Positions 12,055-23,060 of a stretch of 64,000 nt of DNA are shown here, piece after piece; position 1 is the first letter of the stretch, and each line of letters begins with the position of its first letter. The notes under the pieces were generated by a model. That model saw nothing but the letters and a program-made list of their open reading frames with translations, did no database searches and was not told where the DNA came from. A program made the position numbers and the translations under genes. Source of the stretch: Riptortus pedestris (taxonomy: Eukaryota; Arthropoda; Insecta; Hemiptera; Alydidae); contig CM032232.1 in NCBI GenBank assembly GCA_019009955.1, positions 56,752,001 to 56,816,000 on the forward strand. Reading direction: 5' to 3'.

Positions 12055-12305
12055 TTTATTGGACCTTCGAAAAGAGGAAAAACAGATATGATATCAAAAC
12101 AGGAATGGGAAAGAAATAAAAACGCAACAAAAAACAGAACTGGAAAACAAAAAAAAATAAATAGAACACAAAAGGCGAAATTAAAAACAAAAATTGAATG
12201 AAACACAAAACGGAACTGGAACTCAAAAATGGAAATTGAAATCAAAAAACAAAAATGGAACACAACAAAGAACAAAATAAACGAACAAGAGAACGAATAA
12301 AGACA
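12055..12305. repeat. A-rich low-complexity tract
   Basis: Irregular repeats of AAAACAAAAATGGAACACAA and AAACxGAACTGGAA. Open frames across it reflect composition only. Confidence 0.6.
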
Positions 12306-12404
12306 AAATTCAAAGCTAGGTACAACACTGGTTAATAGACTAAGGAGAAGTCATTTGATCTCACATTTTGTACGAACTCATTAAATAAAATCCTTAGTCC
12401 TACT

Positions 12405-12530
12405 CTGGCTAGATTAGGATAGTAACCTGTAGATATCCCACCCCAATTAGCCTTAGTAACTAAGAGGGCGTTAATATCGGTGGATTAAGGTGAACATTTT
12501 GTGTTTTCTTCTTGACTTAAATAAATAACA
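12405..12530 (+). repeat. tRNA-derived SINE, 3' part
   Basis: CTCTGGCTAGATTAGGATAG then TAACCTGTAGATATCCCACC and AATTAGCCTTAGTAACTAAG match the body of the SINE at 47262-47485. The tRNA-like head is missing. Confidence 0.65.
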
Positions 12531-12989
12531 TTAAATTAAATTACAATTTATATTTTATTGTAAATAATAAATTTTCTATAAATGAAAAACTGATGTATGA
12601 AAAGCTGTTTAGGACATGCAGCAAATAGGCTCCCCCTTTGACGGTTTACTTCAAAGACGTAAAAAGTAAATAACTGCAGCAATAAAAAATATTGAAGCAA
12701 CTTTCAGCTAAACGATAGCTTTTGATGTCTGAATCGATGAACTCTGTGAAAGGATGACACGATAATTGTATGTCGATGAGAGAGATATGCAATTGGAGCC
12801 AATGAAAGGGCGGGAATTGGATCGTTCCTTTTCTGTCACTTTGCTTCCCCCATTGCTAGCACTTCCTTTCATACTAGAATGTTACTTCGCCACAATCCCC
12901 AACTTCAGTCACTTTTTTCATCTGGATCGTCAATTTGTTATTTTTCGCAGATTTCTGCTATTTAGGTTCTACACATGATGAAACTTTTA
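12531..12989. other. Unassigned stretch
   Basis: The open frame at 12766-12978 has no recognisable motif, and no splice-flanked exon is seen. Confidence 0.35.
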
Positions 12990-13049
12990 AAATAGTTCCT
13001 CAAAAGTCCCTCCATGCTACTTAGGAGATGACGAAAATATGATCCATTC

Positions 13050-13095
<46 letters not shown>

Positions 13096-14095
13096 GTCTG
13101 TTACCGCTCTAGAGGTCCCAGGATTTGTTTGATCGTCACCAAACTGGATATTTAAGCGTTTAATGCAAAGATAAAGTTCGCCAGCCGCTAAAAGGCTTTT
13201 ATTTCTCAGTTATACGGGAGAATGTCAAAGTGATTCGTACGCAGGTGCTCAATAGTATCTTATAACATAAAACAAACACATCTTTTTGGCGTTTCCTTGG
13301 TAATTTTTTTAATGTTTATCTAGCTCGATATATAAGGAAGAGTTGTGGTTTGGAGGGAGATAAATTCGAAAATTTACAATGTCTCCTTCACTATCAGTTT
13401 GATTAAAAATATTTTAACCAATCTTTTTGCAAAATTTAATTTTCTGCAAATAAGTTTGTTATATACACTTGAATATTAACCGAGGTTTTTGTATTTTTTA
13501 ATTACCAGCCTTGAGTATGTCCACACTTTTAGTAATTGCACTTTAATAATAAACGAATATACCATGAATCGTCTTATTCTAAACTTCCAAGTATTGTTTC
13601 AACATATTTTTACTAAATGAGATACATGCAAATGCGTTGTGTGCTGACGTTTTCAAGTAAGTTTTATACGTTCTTGAATCGAAAATGTTCATTTGATGCA
13701 TGCCATACTCGACATTTAATCGTTTCATTCTACATAAAAGGTCATGTATGTAACGTCTAAAATCGAGCTAGCAATAAGGAGGGAGGGGGTGAGTTAGAGG
13801 CAGAGGGGATTCAAAAATTCAAAATAACTACGTTATGAAGAGTCGGATTGAAAAATGTTATATATGCAGACTTCTTAAACTCTTGACTCTCTACAATCGT
13901 TGGCCCATACACTTTTTAACTCGTATACTAAGGGAATTGTAATTCCTTGTTTTCAGTTCTCAGTAAATCCCCACTGCACTCAGATTTTTATTTAGTAATA
14001 CAGAATATATGGGAAGACCAAATCAGTAGTATGTCTTACGAGCACGTGGCATTTTCCATAAGCTCATTTTAGCTTAGTTTACGAAAATCCAGCGT
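12990..14095 (-). mobile_element. HINE long-form copy, reverse
   Basis: Minus strand: 5' end near 14095, an eroded form of the AAGCAGATTTCCC block. It then carries two successive interior units (13690-13960 and 13320-13660), the AATATCC/GGTGACGATCAAAC segment and CTCTAGAGCGGTAAC equivalent. A TA tract lies at 13057-13091, followed by the 3' block at 12990-13050. The doubled interior marks the longer form of the family. Confidence 0.65.
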
Positions 14096-14329
14096 GATTT
14101 AAGTAAATGCACAAGTAGTATCTACAGGCTACACCTAGCAAATGATCTCGTGAACATGTTAACCTGATGATCAAGGACACGCAATGATTCCCCGTTGCCT
14201 TCTGCATAAGACCGTTCAGCAATAAAATCGTCATGGGGAAAATTCCTGTCACACCAAGCATTCCCTATTTCAAGTGAAGTAGTAAGTGTTTAGTGTACAA
14301 ATAAAACTAAATAGGTTTGGACTAATACT

Positions 14330-15150
14330 TAATTAAATTACACATTAGCTCGATAGTAGAAGCATACCAAAGTAAATTACTTTCTATAGACCTTGAAAAA
14401 CTCCAAATTTCAAATTATAGTCCGTTACAAAAGACAATTTTCACAACTACCAGTTCACCTCAGGAAACTATTGGTTTGCCATTCCAAATTGTAAAAACCA
14501 TTGCTCAGCTAAGAACGTCAATCAACTATTGTATAAAGTTTTCAATGAAAAATTGTATTCTATAATATTAACCCAAAAGAAATTTGCACATTGTGTAATT
14601 TAAATATGAATGAGGACATTTATCATATAATGCTTCATTGCCCTATTTACTCCCCTTTCAGAGAACAGTATTTACCATTCATCAAACAGCCAGCTGATAA
14701 TTCACAACTTCATAATATTCTAAATAATGCAACTAGAGAAGTATATATTAACATTTTTAAATATTTAAGAAATAGTTTCAAACTTCACGAATCTTATCTG
14801 AGTTAACATTGTTAAATTTCTCTTCTTCTCTTAATTGTTTTTTTTTGTTTATTTAGTACCGTTATACCTATGCATTAGAAAGAACAGGAACCATGATCAT
14901 AATAAGTTTAATGAAAATATTATGTTGAAAATATAATGTTTTAATATTAGGTAAGATAATAAAATATAATGCCACTTATTAGTTTAAATTTTTCTAGAAA
15001 TGTTAATGTAAATTCTAGTCAGTTATACTCAATTCTAGTTTGTAAAAATATGTTTATATACAAGCTACCAACATAGAAAAACTAACCTCATTATATAAGG
15101 CCTATTCCTCGCTATAAGGAAAATCCTTGAATGCAATAAATAAAAAATAT
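14330..15150 (+). pseudogene. LINE ORF2 3' remnant with A-rich tail
   Basis: The frame at 14591-14806 contains CNLNMNEDIYHIMLHCPIYS, a CxxC...H...C zinc-like motif at the end of LINE ORF2. Upstream, YQSKLLSIDLEKLQ aligns by eye with YSEKLKALDIQRVL of the 40.35-kb remnant, so both belong to one family. Stops interrupt the part between. The 3' UTR ends near 15150 in AATAAATAAAAAATATAAAT. Confidence 0.6.
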
Positions 15151-16039
15151 AAATAGGTTTGGAAAATTAAATCTATCAAATTCTCCTTTAGTGTGTACAC
15201 TCTAGAGGTTTTTTCACTGTTCGCGTAATTAATTTGGGAGATTTTGAGGGATTATTTGAAGTTTAGACACTGAAATGAAGATGTTTTGCAACATAACTAT
15301 TTTCAAAAGTTTACAATTGGTCAAGGTCTGTCATTAATATATTCATACTAAATCCGGCTTATGGATATTCGACTTCGAGGCGAGGAATATGAAAAATGTC
15401 TGCGAAAAAAAAAGCCCAACACCTGGCGAGTGAGACTAAAGAAGATATTGGAGTGGGGGGCACAGTTTTCCAGAATGAAACCCGCTCTGAATTGGTCTTT
15501 TCATTTTTTGCCCCCCCCCCCCCCCCCCGAGCCTGCTATTGTTATGAATGAGCTAGATAAAGTGGGCTGTGGAAATGAAGTGAAAAAGGAGATTTAACCC
15601 CGAGGCTGGCCGGGGTAAGCCAAGCCACCTGCCAATGACACCGCCCCATTCACTCTACGTCACAGCTGTCTCTCTCTCTCTCCGTCCTCAAATATCCACC
15701 CTTCACAACATTAACCTTAAATTAATTATTTCCCCGGTATTCATTTCCAAGGTATCAAATATATATTTATTCTTTTTTAAATGCGAATATTGTTCAATTT
15801 AGGATCCGTTCTCTCACTGATACAAGTAACTTCAAAATTACTAACTCTGTCTCATTCTATAAACATTATTAGATACATAGTTTCTTTCCTTTATAGTATT
15901 TCCCCTTAACAAAGAAGTTCAATTTATATAATATTCGTTATTTATAAAATTAGTTGAAGAAAAAATGAAATAAATAATAAATAAAATCAAGTATATATGC
16001 ATAACTACACTTCCATAAAATAATAAACATTATTATTAT
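15151..16039. other. Unassigned stretch with a short GC-rich patch
   Basis: Contains an open frame at 15361-15597 with a run of 18 C at about 15513-15530. A GC-rich patch follows (15600-15680) with GGCCGGG|GTAAGCC, a possible splice donor. A non-coding first exon is conceivable but unsupported. Confidence 0.3.
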
Positions 16040-16040
16040 A

Positions 16041-16235
16041 TACTAACGTCCGCGTTTTGCTACTATGGCAAATAGGGGTGAGTTATCTACAGGTTAGCAC
16101 ACTTTTCTAGTAAGGGTGGGACTAAGGATTTTATTTAATGAGTTCATTACTAAATTTATTCTTATTGACCAGGCGGGAATCGAACGTTTCGCTCTAGGTT
16201 TACCTTGTGACATTAAGCCCAACGCATTAACTCAA
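16041..16235 (-). repeat. tRNA-derived SINE, reverse
   Basis: Reads in reverse: a tRNA-like head at 16155-16235 with box B-like CGTTCGATTCCCGCC, then the SINE body CTTACTAGAAAAGTGTGCTA, GATAACTCACCCC, and the tail GTTAGTATATAATAATAATG. Confidence 0.75.
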
Positions 16236-16500
16236 ATCAGATTTTTTGTTCCTAACATGTGCCTTTTTTTTAAAGATATACATATTTCCCCTGATCTTCC
16301 GACGTATTTTAACAGATTTCTACTGAAAGAAAATGTCTTTTTGATCTATACCGTACTGCACATATAACTATTTCATTCAACATTAAAGATCATATAAGAA
16401 TATAAGTGTAGTCAGTTATTTTTTTCTACATGAACTTCTACCCAACTATTCATAACTAGGTGCTTTTTATCATTTTTTTTCTAATTTAAACTGAGATATA

Positions 16501-16735
16501 ATGTAGATTATTATTATTATTTATTAGCGTCCACGTTTTGCACCTAAGGGTAAGTGGGACGGGTTATCTTTAAGTGACCAGCCTTTTCTAGCCAGGGTGG
16601 GATTTTAGGATGTTATTTAATGAATTTCGTCACTAAATAACTTCTTTTGCCCAGGCGAGAATCGAACTCGCCACTCTAGGCTTACCATGTGAGATTAAGG
16701 TCAACGCTCAATGTGGATTAACCAAGTGTTGACAA
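16501..16735 (-). repeat. tRNA-derived SINE, reverse, well preserved
   Basis: Reverse copy with box B-like GAGTTCGATTCTCGCCTGGG, then body 'AAATCCCACCCTGGCTAGAA' and 'TAAAGATAACCCGTCCC', ending in ATAATAATAATC. Confidence 0.8.
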
Positions 16736-16869
16736 TACAATTTAGTCCAATATAAAATAAAACATTTGTTAAAATCATTCATGAGGTATGTACTTTGTGA
16801 TTGTTAATGAATTCCATTATATTTTAAAGAAAGTAATAATAAGAAATGAAAAGGTTAAAACTCAATGTT

Positions 16870-17075
16870 ATGTATGTGCCGTATTTCGAATTTTCGATAT
16901 TGTACCGATAAAACGGAGTGGGGGGGGGGGACACTCCGCTTGGTTTATATGAAACACGGATATATCGAGTTTGGTAATGATGGAGCAAAAATTATAATTT
17001 ATATATATATATATATATATATAAATAATTTTCTTTAGCTTCTTGGTAGGATCAATCGGCATTTGGGGAAATGGG
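16870..17075 (+). mobile_element. HINE 3' fragment
   Basis: 'CGAATTTTCGATATT', a 12-base G run at 16920, 'ATATATCGAGTTTGGTAATG', then TA tract 16998-17022 and the 3' block to about 17075. No terminal hairpin. Confidence 0.55.
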
Positions 17076-17079
17076 GAAT

Positions 17080-17690
17080 ACCTAGAATAAGCTTGGGAAG
17101 GAGGGACGAATCTTCAATTCTATGAAATTATATTGAATAGAAAAGAGGAAATAAATATATCCATGATAAACATAATATCTATTTAAATTACAATAAATTA
17201 AGATTTTTTAAAAAATAATATGGCTTCCATTCATTAGAACTTAACTGTGCAATATGGGTTCTCGTTTCCGTTTCATAGATCTAAATTGGTTTTGCTTGAT
17301 TTTCTAAAACCAAGTAGATGCTGAAGAAGTCCTCTGTTAGCAATTAAAAATGAACAAAACATATAAATACAAACAACCTTTCATGCAATTACAATAGATC
17401 AAATTAAGAGTCACTGCGCAATATTTGATTGTCTTCTTTATATCAATATACTATGTCATTGATGCGCCAAGGACCCCCCCCCCTTGTTCCCTTTATCAAA
17501 CTTGTTGCCGCTTCAGAATGGAGTACAGCAACTATTCAGTAGAGATTACGCGATGGTTTAAGTTAAAATGCCCCTTATTAGACATGGTAGGAAACGGGTA
17601 GAAGAATTAATGTGAAAGGCCCGTTTATGGGACTTCTGCTCAAAATCTTGAATTACAAAAAAAACTAATCTATGATTCATGTGGTCACTA
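17080..17690. other. Unassigned stretch
   Basis: AT-rich, without an open frame or recognised repeat. Confidence 0.4.
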
Positions 17691-17695
17691 GATAT

Positions 17696-17878
17696 CTAAA
17701 AAGAGATTGTAGATCGTGGACGCTGAGTTGCGTATCGTTTCTGCTGGAGTGGTCTGTGGATGTTGGCATTAAGACGGTCCAGTTTGCAGGCAGGACAGTC
17801 CGGGCAGCAGTAGCAGGTACCCGCCGGGTAGCGATATTCGGCTACGAAGGTACTCGTCTGATTCGTCACCGGTACAAC
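17696..17878 (-). CDS. Candidate Cys-rich terminal exon, unrecognised
   Basis: On the minus strand an acceptor-like TTTGTATTGTTGCAG ends at 17879. It is followed by 60 open codons and a TAG at 17698-17696. Third positions are strikingly G/C-rich against an AT-rich background, as in real exons. The product has a tight cysteine cluster C-x-C-C-x2-C-x2-C (residues 22-31) and a basic C-terminus. Directly upstream, in another frame, an ATG near 17933 opens MATTLLLVGILSICIVAG, which looks like a signal peptide and is one base out of frame with the Cys-rich part. Either this is a separate exon, or a short secreted protein with a frameshift. Other frames here are also open because the DNA is GC-rich, so the call is tentative. 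I do not recognise a family. Confidence 0.3.
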   Translation of the reverse strand, partial: VVPVTNQTSTFVAEYRYPAGTCYCCPDCPACKLDRLNANIHRPLQQKRYATQRPRSTISF

Positions 17879-18084
17879 CTGCAACAATACAAATACTTAA
17901 AATTCCAACAAGCAGGAGCGTCGTCGCCATTGCAGATTTTCCTAAATGTAATGAAATGGCTCTCTCGTGATCTCTCATCATGGTGCCTTCTATCCGTTAG
18001 ATAGAAATCTATGCAAAGGGGCATTGAAATGAAAGTTAGAAACTTAATAAGTTTTGTTGTGTAAGAAACCTGAAAACAATAGTT

Positions 18085-18345
18085 GTAGAGAACTCAATTA
18101 ACGATTGGTTAACATTTTTCGATCCGACTTATAATAGGGGAGATATTTTCATTTTCGATTCCAAACTTGTTTTTATAAAAATGTTCTCTAAACAACCCCC
18201 CCCTCCCTTCTCCCGGATTTCGGGATTTTATCTCTGTTTTAACCTTCCATTTTTCAACTTTAGTACTAAAGGACTTTATTTTTTTCTAAAAAATAGAAAA
18301 TATTTCAGTATGACATCACTACATTTCCAATCTCATATATTAAAC
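18085..18345 (+). mobile_element. HINE interior fragment, degenerate
   Basis: Recognisable only by 'TTTTTCGATCCGACTTATAA', the 'GAGATATTTTCATTTTCGA' piece and the C-rich tract at 18195-18213. No ends. Confidence 0.4.
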
Positions 18346-18349
18346 CAAG

Positions 18350-18482
18350 AAAGGTGAGTTCAATTCCCAATTGGCCAATAGTGATTTAAAACCTTAGTAT
18401 CCCACCTTGGATAAAAAAGGGTTGTAACCTGTAGATAACGAGTCATTATTAACCGCAATAGAGAGAACGTTAATAAATAACA
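18350..18482 (+). repeat. tRNA-derived SINE, partial
   Basis: Begins within the tRNA-like head (GGTGAGTTCAATTCCCAATT) and continues through TATCCCACCTTGGATAAAAA to AACGTTAATAAATAACATCA. The 5' half of the head is absent. Confidence 0.65.
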
Positions 18483-19290
18483 TCATATTCTTCGTGAACC
18501 ATCAATGTGAAGAACTCCAAATGTAAGAAAAAGGAACCTATGGACTAATCTAGTACTTGGATTGAAAGTAGTTATTTTGACATTTCTCACATATCCCAAA
18601 GGGGTCATTGAACAAAGGTCGTACTATATAAATTATAGTAAATTAAGATAATTTAGCATCATTAAGCAATTTTTTTAGTTATCAATGATTTATTCGTTAA
18701 AAAGTAGTAGTTGCTTGCTAACGGAATAGTGGGAGGGGTGGAGGATTTGTGGTTTGGCAAGCGATGACGGCGGATGCATTTATAATTAAATTGGCTGTGT
18801 GTGTGTGTTTGTCCGTTCGTGCGTGTGTGTGATTTTGGACGTGGGTCGATAGCCTGAATGACTTCTTGAAGAGGCAGTCAGGGTTAATGTATCTGTCGAC
18901 AAAACCAAAAGCTGGTCCATTGGGAATATTTAGTCATTTTAAATCAATGGTTTTTACTAATGTATTTTCTCTTCTTTTTGTATTACAAGCTCATCGACTA
19001 AAATCTCTAAAGCCTGGATAATCCTGTCCCTAACCAGTCTCGATTATACTAAATGCCAAAAAATCTACTTAAAGTGTAAATGTATAGATAGATAGATAGA
19101 CAGACAATTTTTTTCTTAAAATATTTTGCAACTTGGAGCAAGGAGTTCGCCTCTTATTCACAAACAATACGACACTTGAATAAAAAGCAACAAGTAAAAC
19201 TTCATAAAAAATCAAGCTAAACAATTCTAGTTGGTAGTTAAAAATTTACAGGATACAAATACAGAGATAGAAAAGAATGAGATTGCTTAC
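18483..19290. other. Unassigned stretch with microsatellites
   Basis: Contains a TG-rich run at 18797-18832 and (GATA)n at 19085-19101. No gene is supported. Confidence 0.4.
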
Positions 19291-19294
19291 ATAT

Positions 19295-19936
19295 TGTTGC
19301 AAAAATTAAACAGAGATAGTCAGGTATTTGTGAAGTACGAAAGATATGAAAGGAGCCGACCGAAGAAGGACTATTGGCACCTGAAGTAGATCAAATGTGC
19401 ATACAGATGTTCTCGGCAAGACCCGACCTTTCTGGACGCGTCTCGGCCTTCTCCTTTGATGTTTTGCCGCCAATCTATATAAGGGACCCTGGCCGACCCG
19501 TGTTAGTTAGTTTTGTTCTCAGCTGTCTTCAAGTGATCATCAGTGCGTTCAGTGCTACAGTGCGACTTAGTTGCAGTGCGGTAAAGTGTTTTTATGTGAA
19601 GAACAGTGTTGTGCCGTGACTCTGTAAGTAACAGTATAGTGCCGTGTTTAAGACAAGTCAGTGCCGTTAACTTCGCGAAGTAAAGGACAGTGCAGTGCCG
19701 TGTTTTTGTGAACTTCAGTGATCGTGAGTGAATTATTGGACTGTGTAATCTGAAGAACAGTGAAGCTATCAGTGCATTCTGTGAGTAGTAATTAAGAATA
19801 ATTAACCAAGTGTGTAGTGCATTGTTAAATAAATTTTGCAGTGATAAAAACTGTGAAGCTTGTGTGTGTTTAATTTTGCAATCCAAAAGAACTCTAATAA
19901 ACAACGTTTATTACTGATTTTCTAATAAACGTAACA
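19295..19936 (+). mobile_element. Solo LTR with 4-bp target duplication
   Basis: A 642-bp unit begins TGTTGC and ends GTAACA, the TG...CA borders of an LTR. It is flanked by ATAT on both sides (19291-19294 and 19937-19940). Inside, CCAATC lies just before TATATAAGG (19476-19484), then a GC-richer transcribed-like region with repeated CAGTGCCGTG motifs, and AATAAA at 19896-19901. That order is U3 promoter, R, poly(A) signal. No gag or pol is present, so it is a solo LTR left by recombination. A 4-bp duplication would suit the Ty3/gypsy group. Open frames across it are not genes. Confidence 0.75.
19476..19484 (+). promoter_or_regulatory. LTR TATA box
   Basis: TATATAAGG, preceded by CCAAT, about 180 bp into the solo LTR. 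It could act as a promoter for neighbouring DNA on the plus strand. Confidence 0.55.
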
Positions 19937-19940
19937 ATAT

Positions 19941-21224
19941 GAATGATATAAAATTAATATGACCTTGATTAACGCTAATAGCTTAAATAAAATAATAGAT
20001 TTTATTAGACAAACAGTTTTTTCTTTATTTTTTGTTTAAAAAAAAATAAAATTATTTTGACTAATAACTGGAATTTTGTAAGGCATAATGAGATCCCATT
20101 TATACAAGTTAGGTTATTAAAAAATATAAAGAGATTTACGTTTTTATCGAAATTTATGGACATCTTTAAGACCTCCGTGGGGCTGTAAAAATAAATTCAA
20201 TGAAGTAATTGCCGGAATCATGAGCGCCATGTCATTTCACCCGGAACGTCATTCCCGCAAAGTTGAACGAGAGAAGGTGAAATTGCTAAAAGGTTCTCAA
20301 CTCTGCCCAGCAGAGACTCCATTAGTACCGGGAGAAAGTGGCCAAAGGTAATTTGGTTATATTCATTAACTGTGTATGTTCCAGTTCCAGCTAACAAAGT
20401 TCTCAAGAGAGACAGCGCATTGCCGTCTTTAATACTCAATTGTGCGAAAATTTCTGGGTAGAAAAGATCTGGTGCCCATCTCCAGATGAGGGAGTTTTAG
20501 AAAGATTCTCTCGTAGGAATACGGCTGTTCACGCAATGCCAATATTTGTAAATTCCTTCAAATGTCGTTGCCTACGAGGGTTTTAGGTTACGTTATGTGA
20601 TTTAAGGTGTTAGTTAGTCTTAAAACACTACCCATGCACTAACATTCCATTTCTGCATGGCAACGAATTATGCAGTTATTTATTAGTGGCATAGTGTGAG
20701 CGTTATTATTTTTTTTTGTGTGTAAATATAACCTATTTAACTTTACTTAACTAATCTATGGCGGAAGGTCAACAAAATTATGAAAACTTCAAATGATTAT
20801 TAGAACCATTTTTATTTCTCTGCTAGTACAAATGGGGCCTCATCAAGAGTAATTCTTTTACACAAAGACTAAACTAACGTCTACATCTTTCTATAGGACC
20901 TTCTACAAGCAGTGCCAGAGAATGGCTTACAAAGTATGGCGGGTCGTCAGCTGATTTATATCGATGCGTCTCCAAATAAAAATATGTAGATTATCCCTAA
21001 TGAAATGTAGACTAATTAATAAATGAGAAATTCATAGTTGATCAACTATCACTTTCTAATAAATTAAAATATATATAACTCACATGTTTTATCTCTTTTT
21101 TCTTATTGATCACCTTTTGTCTATTTTTTATGATGTGCATATTCTCATTCTCTTGTATCCTCCTCTTGCTTATATTTCTTTCTTTTTCTATTATACTTAC
21201 GTTTTCAAAATCAAATAAATTATA
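19941..21224. other. Mostly unassigned stretch
   Basis: Contains the unassigned minus-strand frame at 20218-20490 and T-rich sequence around 21090-21200. No repeat family was recognised. Confidence 0.35.
20218..20490 (-). other. Unassigned open reading frame, about 90 codons
   Basis: A minus-strand frame runs from an upstream stop near 20505 to a TGA at 20218-20220. The predicted product has WAPDLFYPEIFAQLS near its start and is moderately hydrophobic and helix-like. No acceptor is obvious; GTGAAA near its end could be a donor. I recognise no family, and chance is a fair explanation. Confidence 0.15.
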
Positions 21225-21715
21225 GGAAATTTCAAAAATTCTAAATATCTCCGTTATTATACGTCATATCCAAAAAAAATGTATAACTAGATGAGATAAA
21301 TGCAAATAGGGGGCATCACGATATCATCAATTACGTCTTGATTCGAAAATGTTTGTTTCATCTATGTCATACTCGATATTTAACCGTTTCATTCAACACT
21401 AAAGATCATTTTCATTAAAGACTCAAATCCTCCCAAGAATAGGGGCTGTTTAAAGGGAGGAGTATTCGAGAATTCATCATATCTCTGGCGTTATGAGTCG
21501 GATTGAAAACTGTTATAGAACCAATCTTGATAAACTATTGATCATCTAAAATTGTTGTTCTACACATTTTTTCATATCTCAAGTATTAAGCAAGTTATTC
21601 GTACTTTCTTGTTCTTAGCCTTCAGTAAAACACCACTTGCACTCATGGGATTTTTACTTGATGTCGTCAGATGAGTTTTGCGTCATACCAGTGCGTGGGA
21701 AATCTGTTTGGTTCT
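21225..21715 (-). mobile_element. HINE copy, reverse, cut by Tc1 remnant
   Basis: Minus strand: near 21715 CAGATTTCCCACGCACTGGT, then 'CATATGAGTGCAAGTGGTG' type sequence, one interior unit, the TCGGATTG/CCGACTC landmark, and the start of a second unit to 21225. The terminal TCCGTCACG block is missing where the Tc1 remnant begins. Confidence 0.6.
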
Positions 21716-21759
21716 TTTTAATAAAGATAAGGTTATAGTTATAAATAAAATGCAAAAAA

Positions 21760-22745
21760 TAGTCTTAATAATGAGTATTGCCTTCTCTTGCCTGCAGTCG
21801 TCTCGGCATTCTCTGGACGAGAGCTCCGCCGTATCTCCCATTCATCGATATGAGCGTCTTTTCAGGAGGTTATCAGGAGGACAGTCTCCGCCGAATAGGC
21901 CCTGCTCCTCCTATGACCTAGACTTCTAGCTGGAACGCCTAATGAGCATATGCCTATTTCAGCAAGATATTGGTTTACAATGTTCGCAGTATGTGATCTT
22001 GCGTAATCATGTAACCAAAGGAACTATTTTTCAACTGAGGGCACAATGGCCTGACATAGCTTTCAAGGATGTCCGTAAAATAGGTGTCGGTGAGCATTGA
22101 GAGTCGGTCTAGAAACGCCATGGAAATCCGTGTTTCCATGTACCTTATCCCCGTGGATGTTGCAGGTCGCAGAGTGCACACTGTCATACGCCTGGCTTGC
22201 CCATATAAAGTGAGCCTGGACTCGTCTGTAAAAAGAACATTGGCGAATTCATTATTTTCCCAATGTTCGTATGTCTGGGCAAACCTAAGGCGAGCTAAAC
22301 GTGGCGTGTGGAAAGCTGAAGTGAAATAGCTGACACCCTGGAGCGCAGGCTTCCTTCTGCTAACCTTTTACGTACAGTGTCTGTACTTATAACCACATTG
22401 CAGGGCTCCTCAAGTCTGTGAGTAGCATCCACAGCTGTTCACTAACGGTTTCCATTGGAATAAATCGGTCGTCTTAAGGTGGTCAGTTACCTTTTTACCT
22501 CTTAGAAAAATGTCCACTCTCCCGGTATTTCAAAATTGTCCATCGAACAGTAGTTTCTTGAAGATCTTAAACCATAGTTGCATATCCTCAGCATCTTCCT
22601 GTCGCTCCTAACATACTCGAAAAAGGCAACGAAACCTGTGACTATTGTTGCGTCTATCGCCATACTTCGCATTACGCAGCGCTATCAACTCGATAGCAAA
22701 AAAGATACACTTTACACTAGAACGATATAATTAAGAAAACAAACT
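21760..22745 (-). pseudogene. Dead Tc1/mariner transposase
   Basis: Minus strand. The frame at 22329-21975 includes VLFTDESRLTLYGQARR, the first catalytic Asp motif of Tc1-type DDE transposases. In the next frame HDYARSHTANIVNQYLAEIG is the second Asp motif, followed by VPARS where intact elements have WPARSPDLNP. Further on, LVQRMPRRLQAR is the usual C-terminal motif, in a third frame. At least two frameshifts separate the motifs, and the helix-turn-helix half near 22500-22700 is barely recognisable. Terminal inverted repeats were not found. Confidence 0.75.
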
Positions 22746-22919
22746 TGTCGACTCTAAGAAACACCACTGAGCTGGTTTGGATTTATTGTAGATTTACAGG
22801 GCATATAATGCTAATAGAGTGAATAAGGCTAATGTTCACATTGGGAAAATATAGAACTAGTTCATAACACGTGGACTTTGGCATCTTGTCTCTTTCATTT
22901 ATGATTTTTTTTAAACTAA
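22746..22919. other. Unassigned
   Basis: Short AT-rich stretch after the Tc1 remnant; its terminal repeat may lie here but I could not match it. Confidence 0.3.
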
Positions 22920-23060
22920 TTCAAAGTGCGCCGGTTTTTTTGGCTCTCGAGTTTTATATATCTGTCTTTTTATAAAACGTTTAAATATCGAGGTTGGTAA
23001 CGATCAAACAAAAATTGCGACCGCTAGATCGTTAACAGATACGTATATATTAACGTTTTT
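22920..23060 (+). mobile_element. HINE fragment before TA tract
   Basis: 'ATAAAACGTTTAAATATCGA', 'GGTAACGATCAAACAAAAAT' and 'GCGACCGCTAGATCGTTAAC' are the segment that precedes the TA tract in intact copies. It stops at ATATATTAACG. Confidence 0.6.

Noticed and set aside
19374..19904. Open frames on both strands (81 and 133 codons) near 19.4-19.9 kb
   Set aside because: They lie inside a solo LTR and have LTR promoter and poly(A) signals instead of coding structure.
20218..20490. Possible haem-peroxidase fragment suggested by NEYNQITFGHFLPVLM
   Set aside because: The resemblance to 'ITYxEFLPxxLG' is short, and the order and context of peroxidase motifs do not follow.
21678..21929. Plus-strand exon-like frame with acceptor TTGCCTGCAG and Ser/Pro-rich product, at first taken for an upstream synaptotagmin linker exon
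   Set aside because: The opposite strand reads as the C-terminal end of a Tc1 transposase (LVQRMPRRLQAR), so the frame is antisense to a dead transposon. It also ends in a stop with no good donor.
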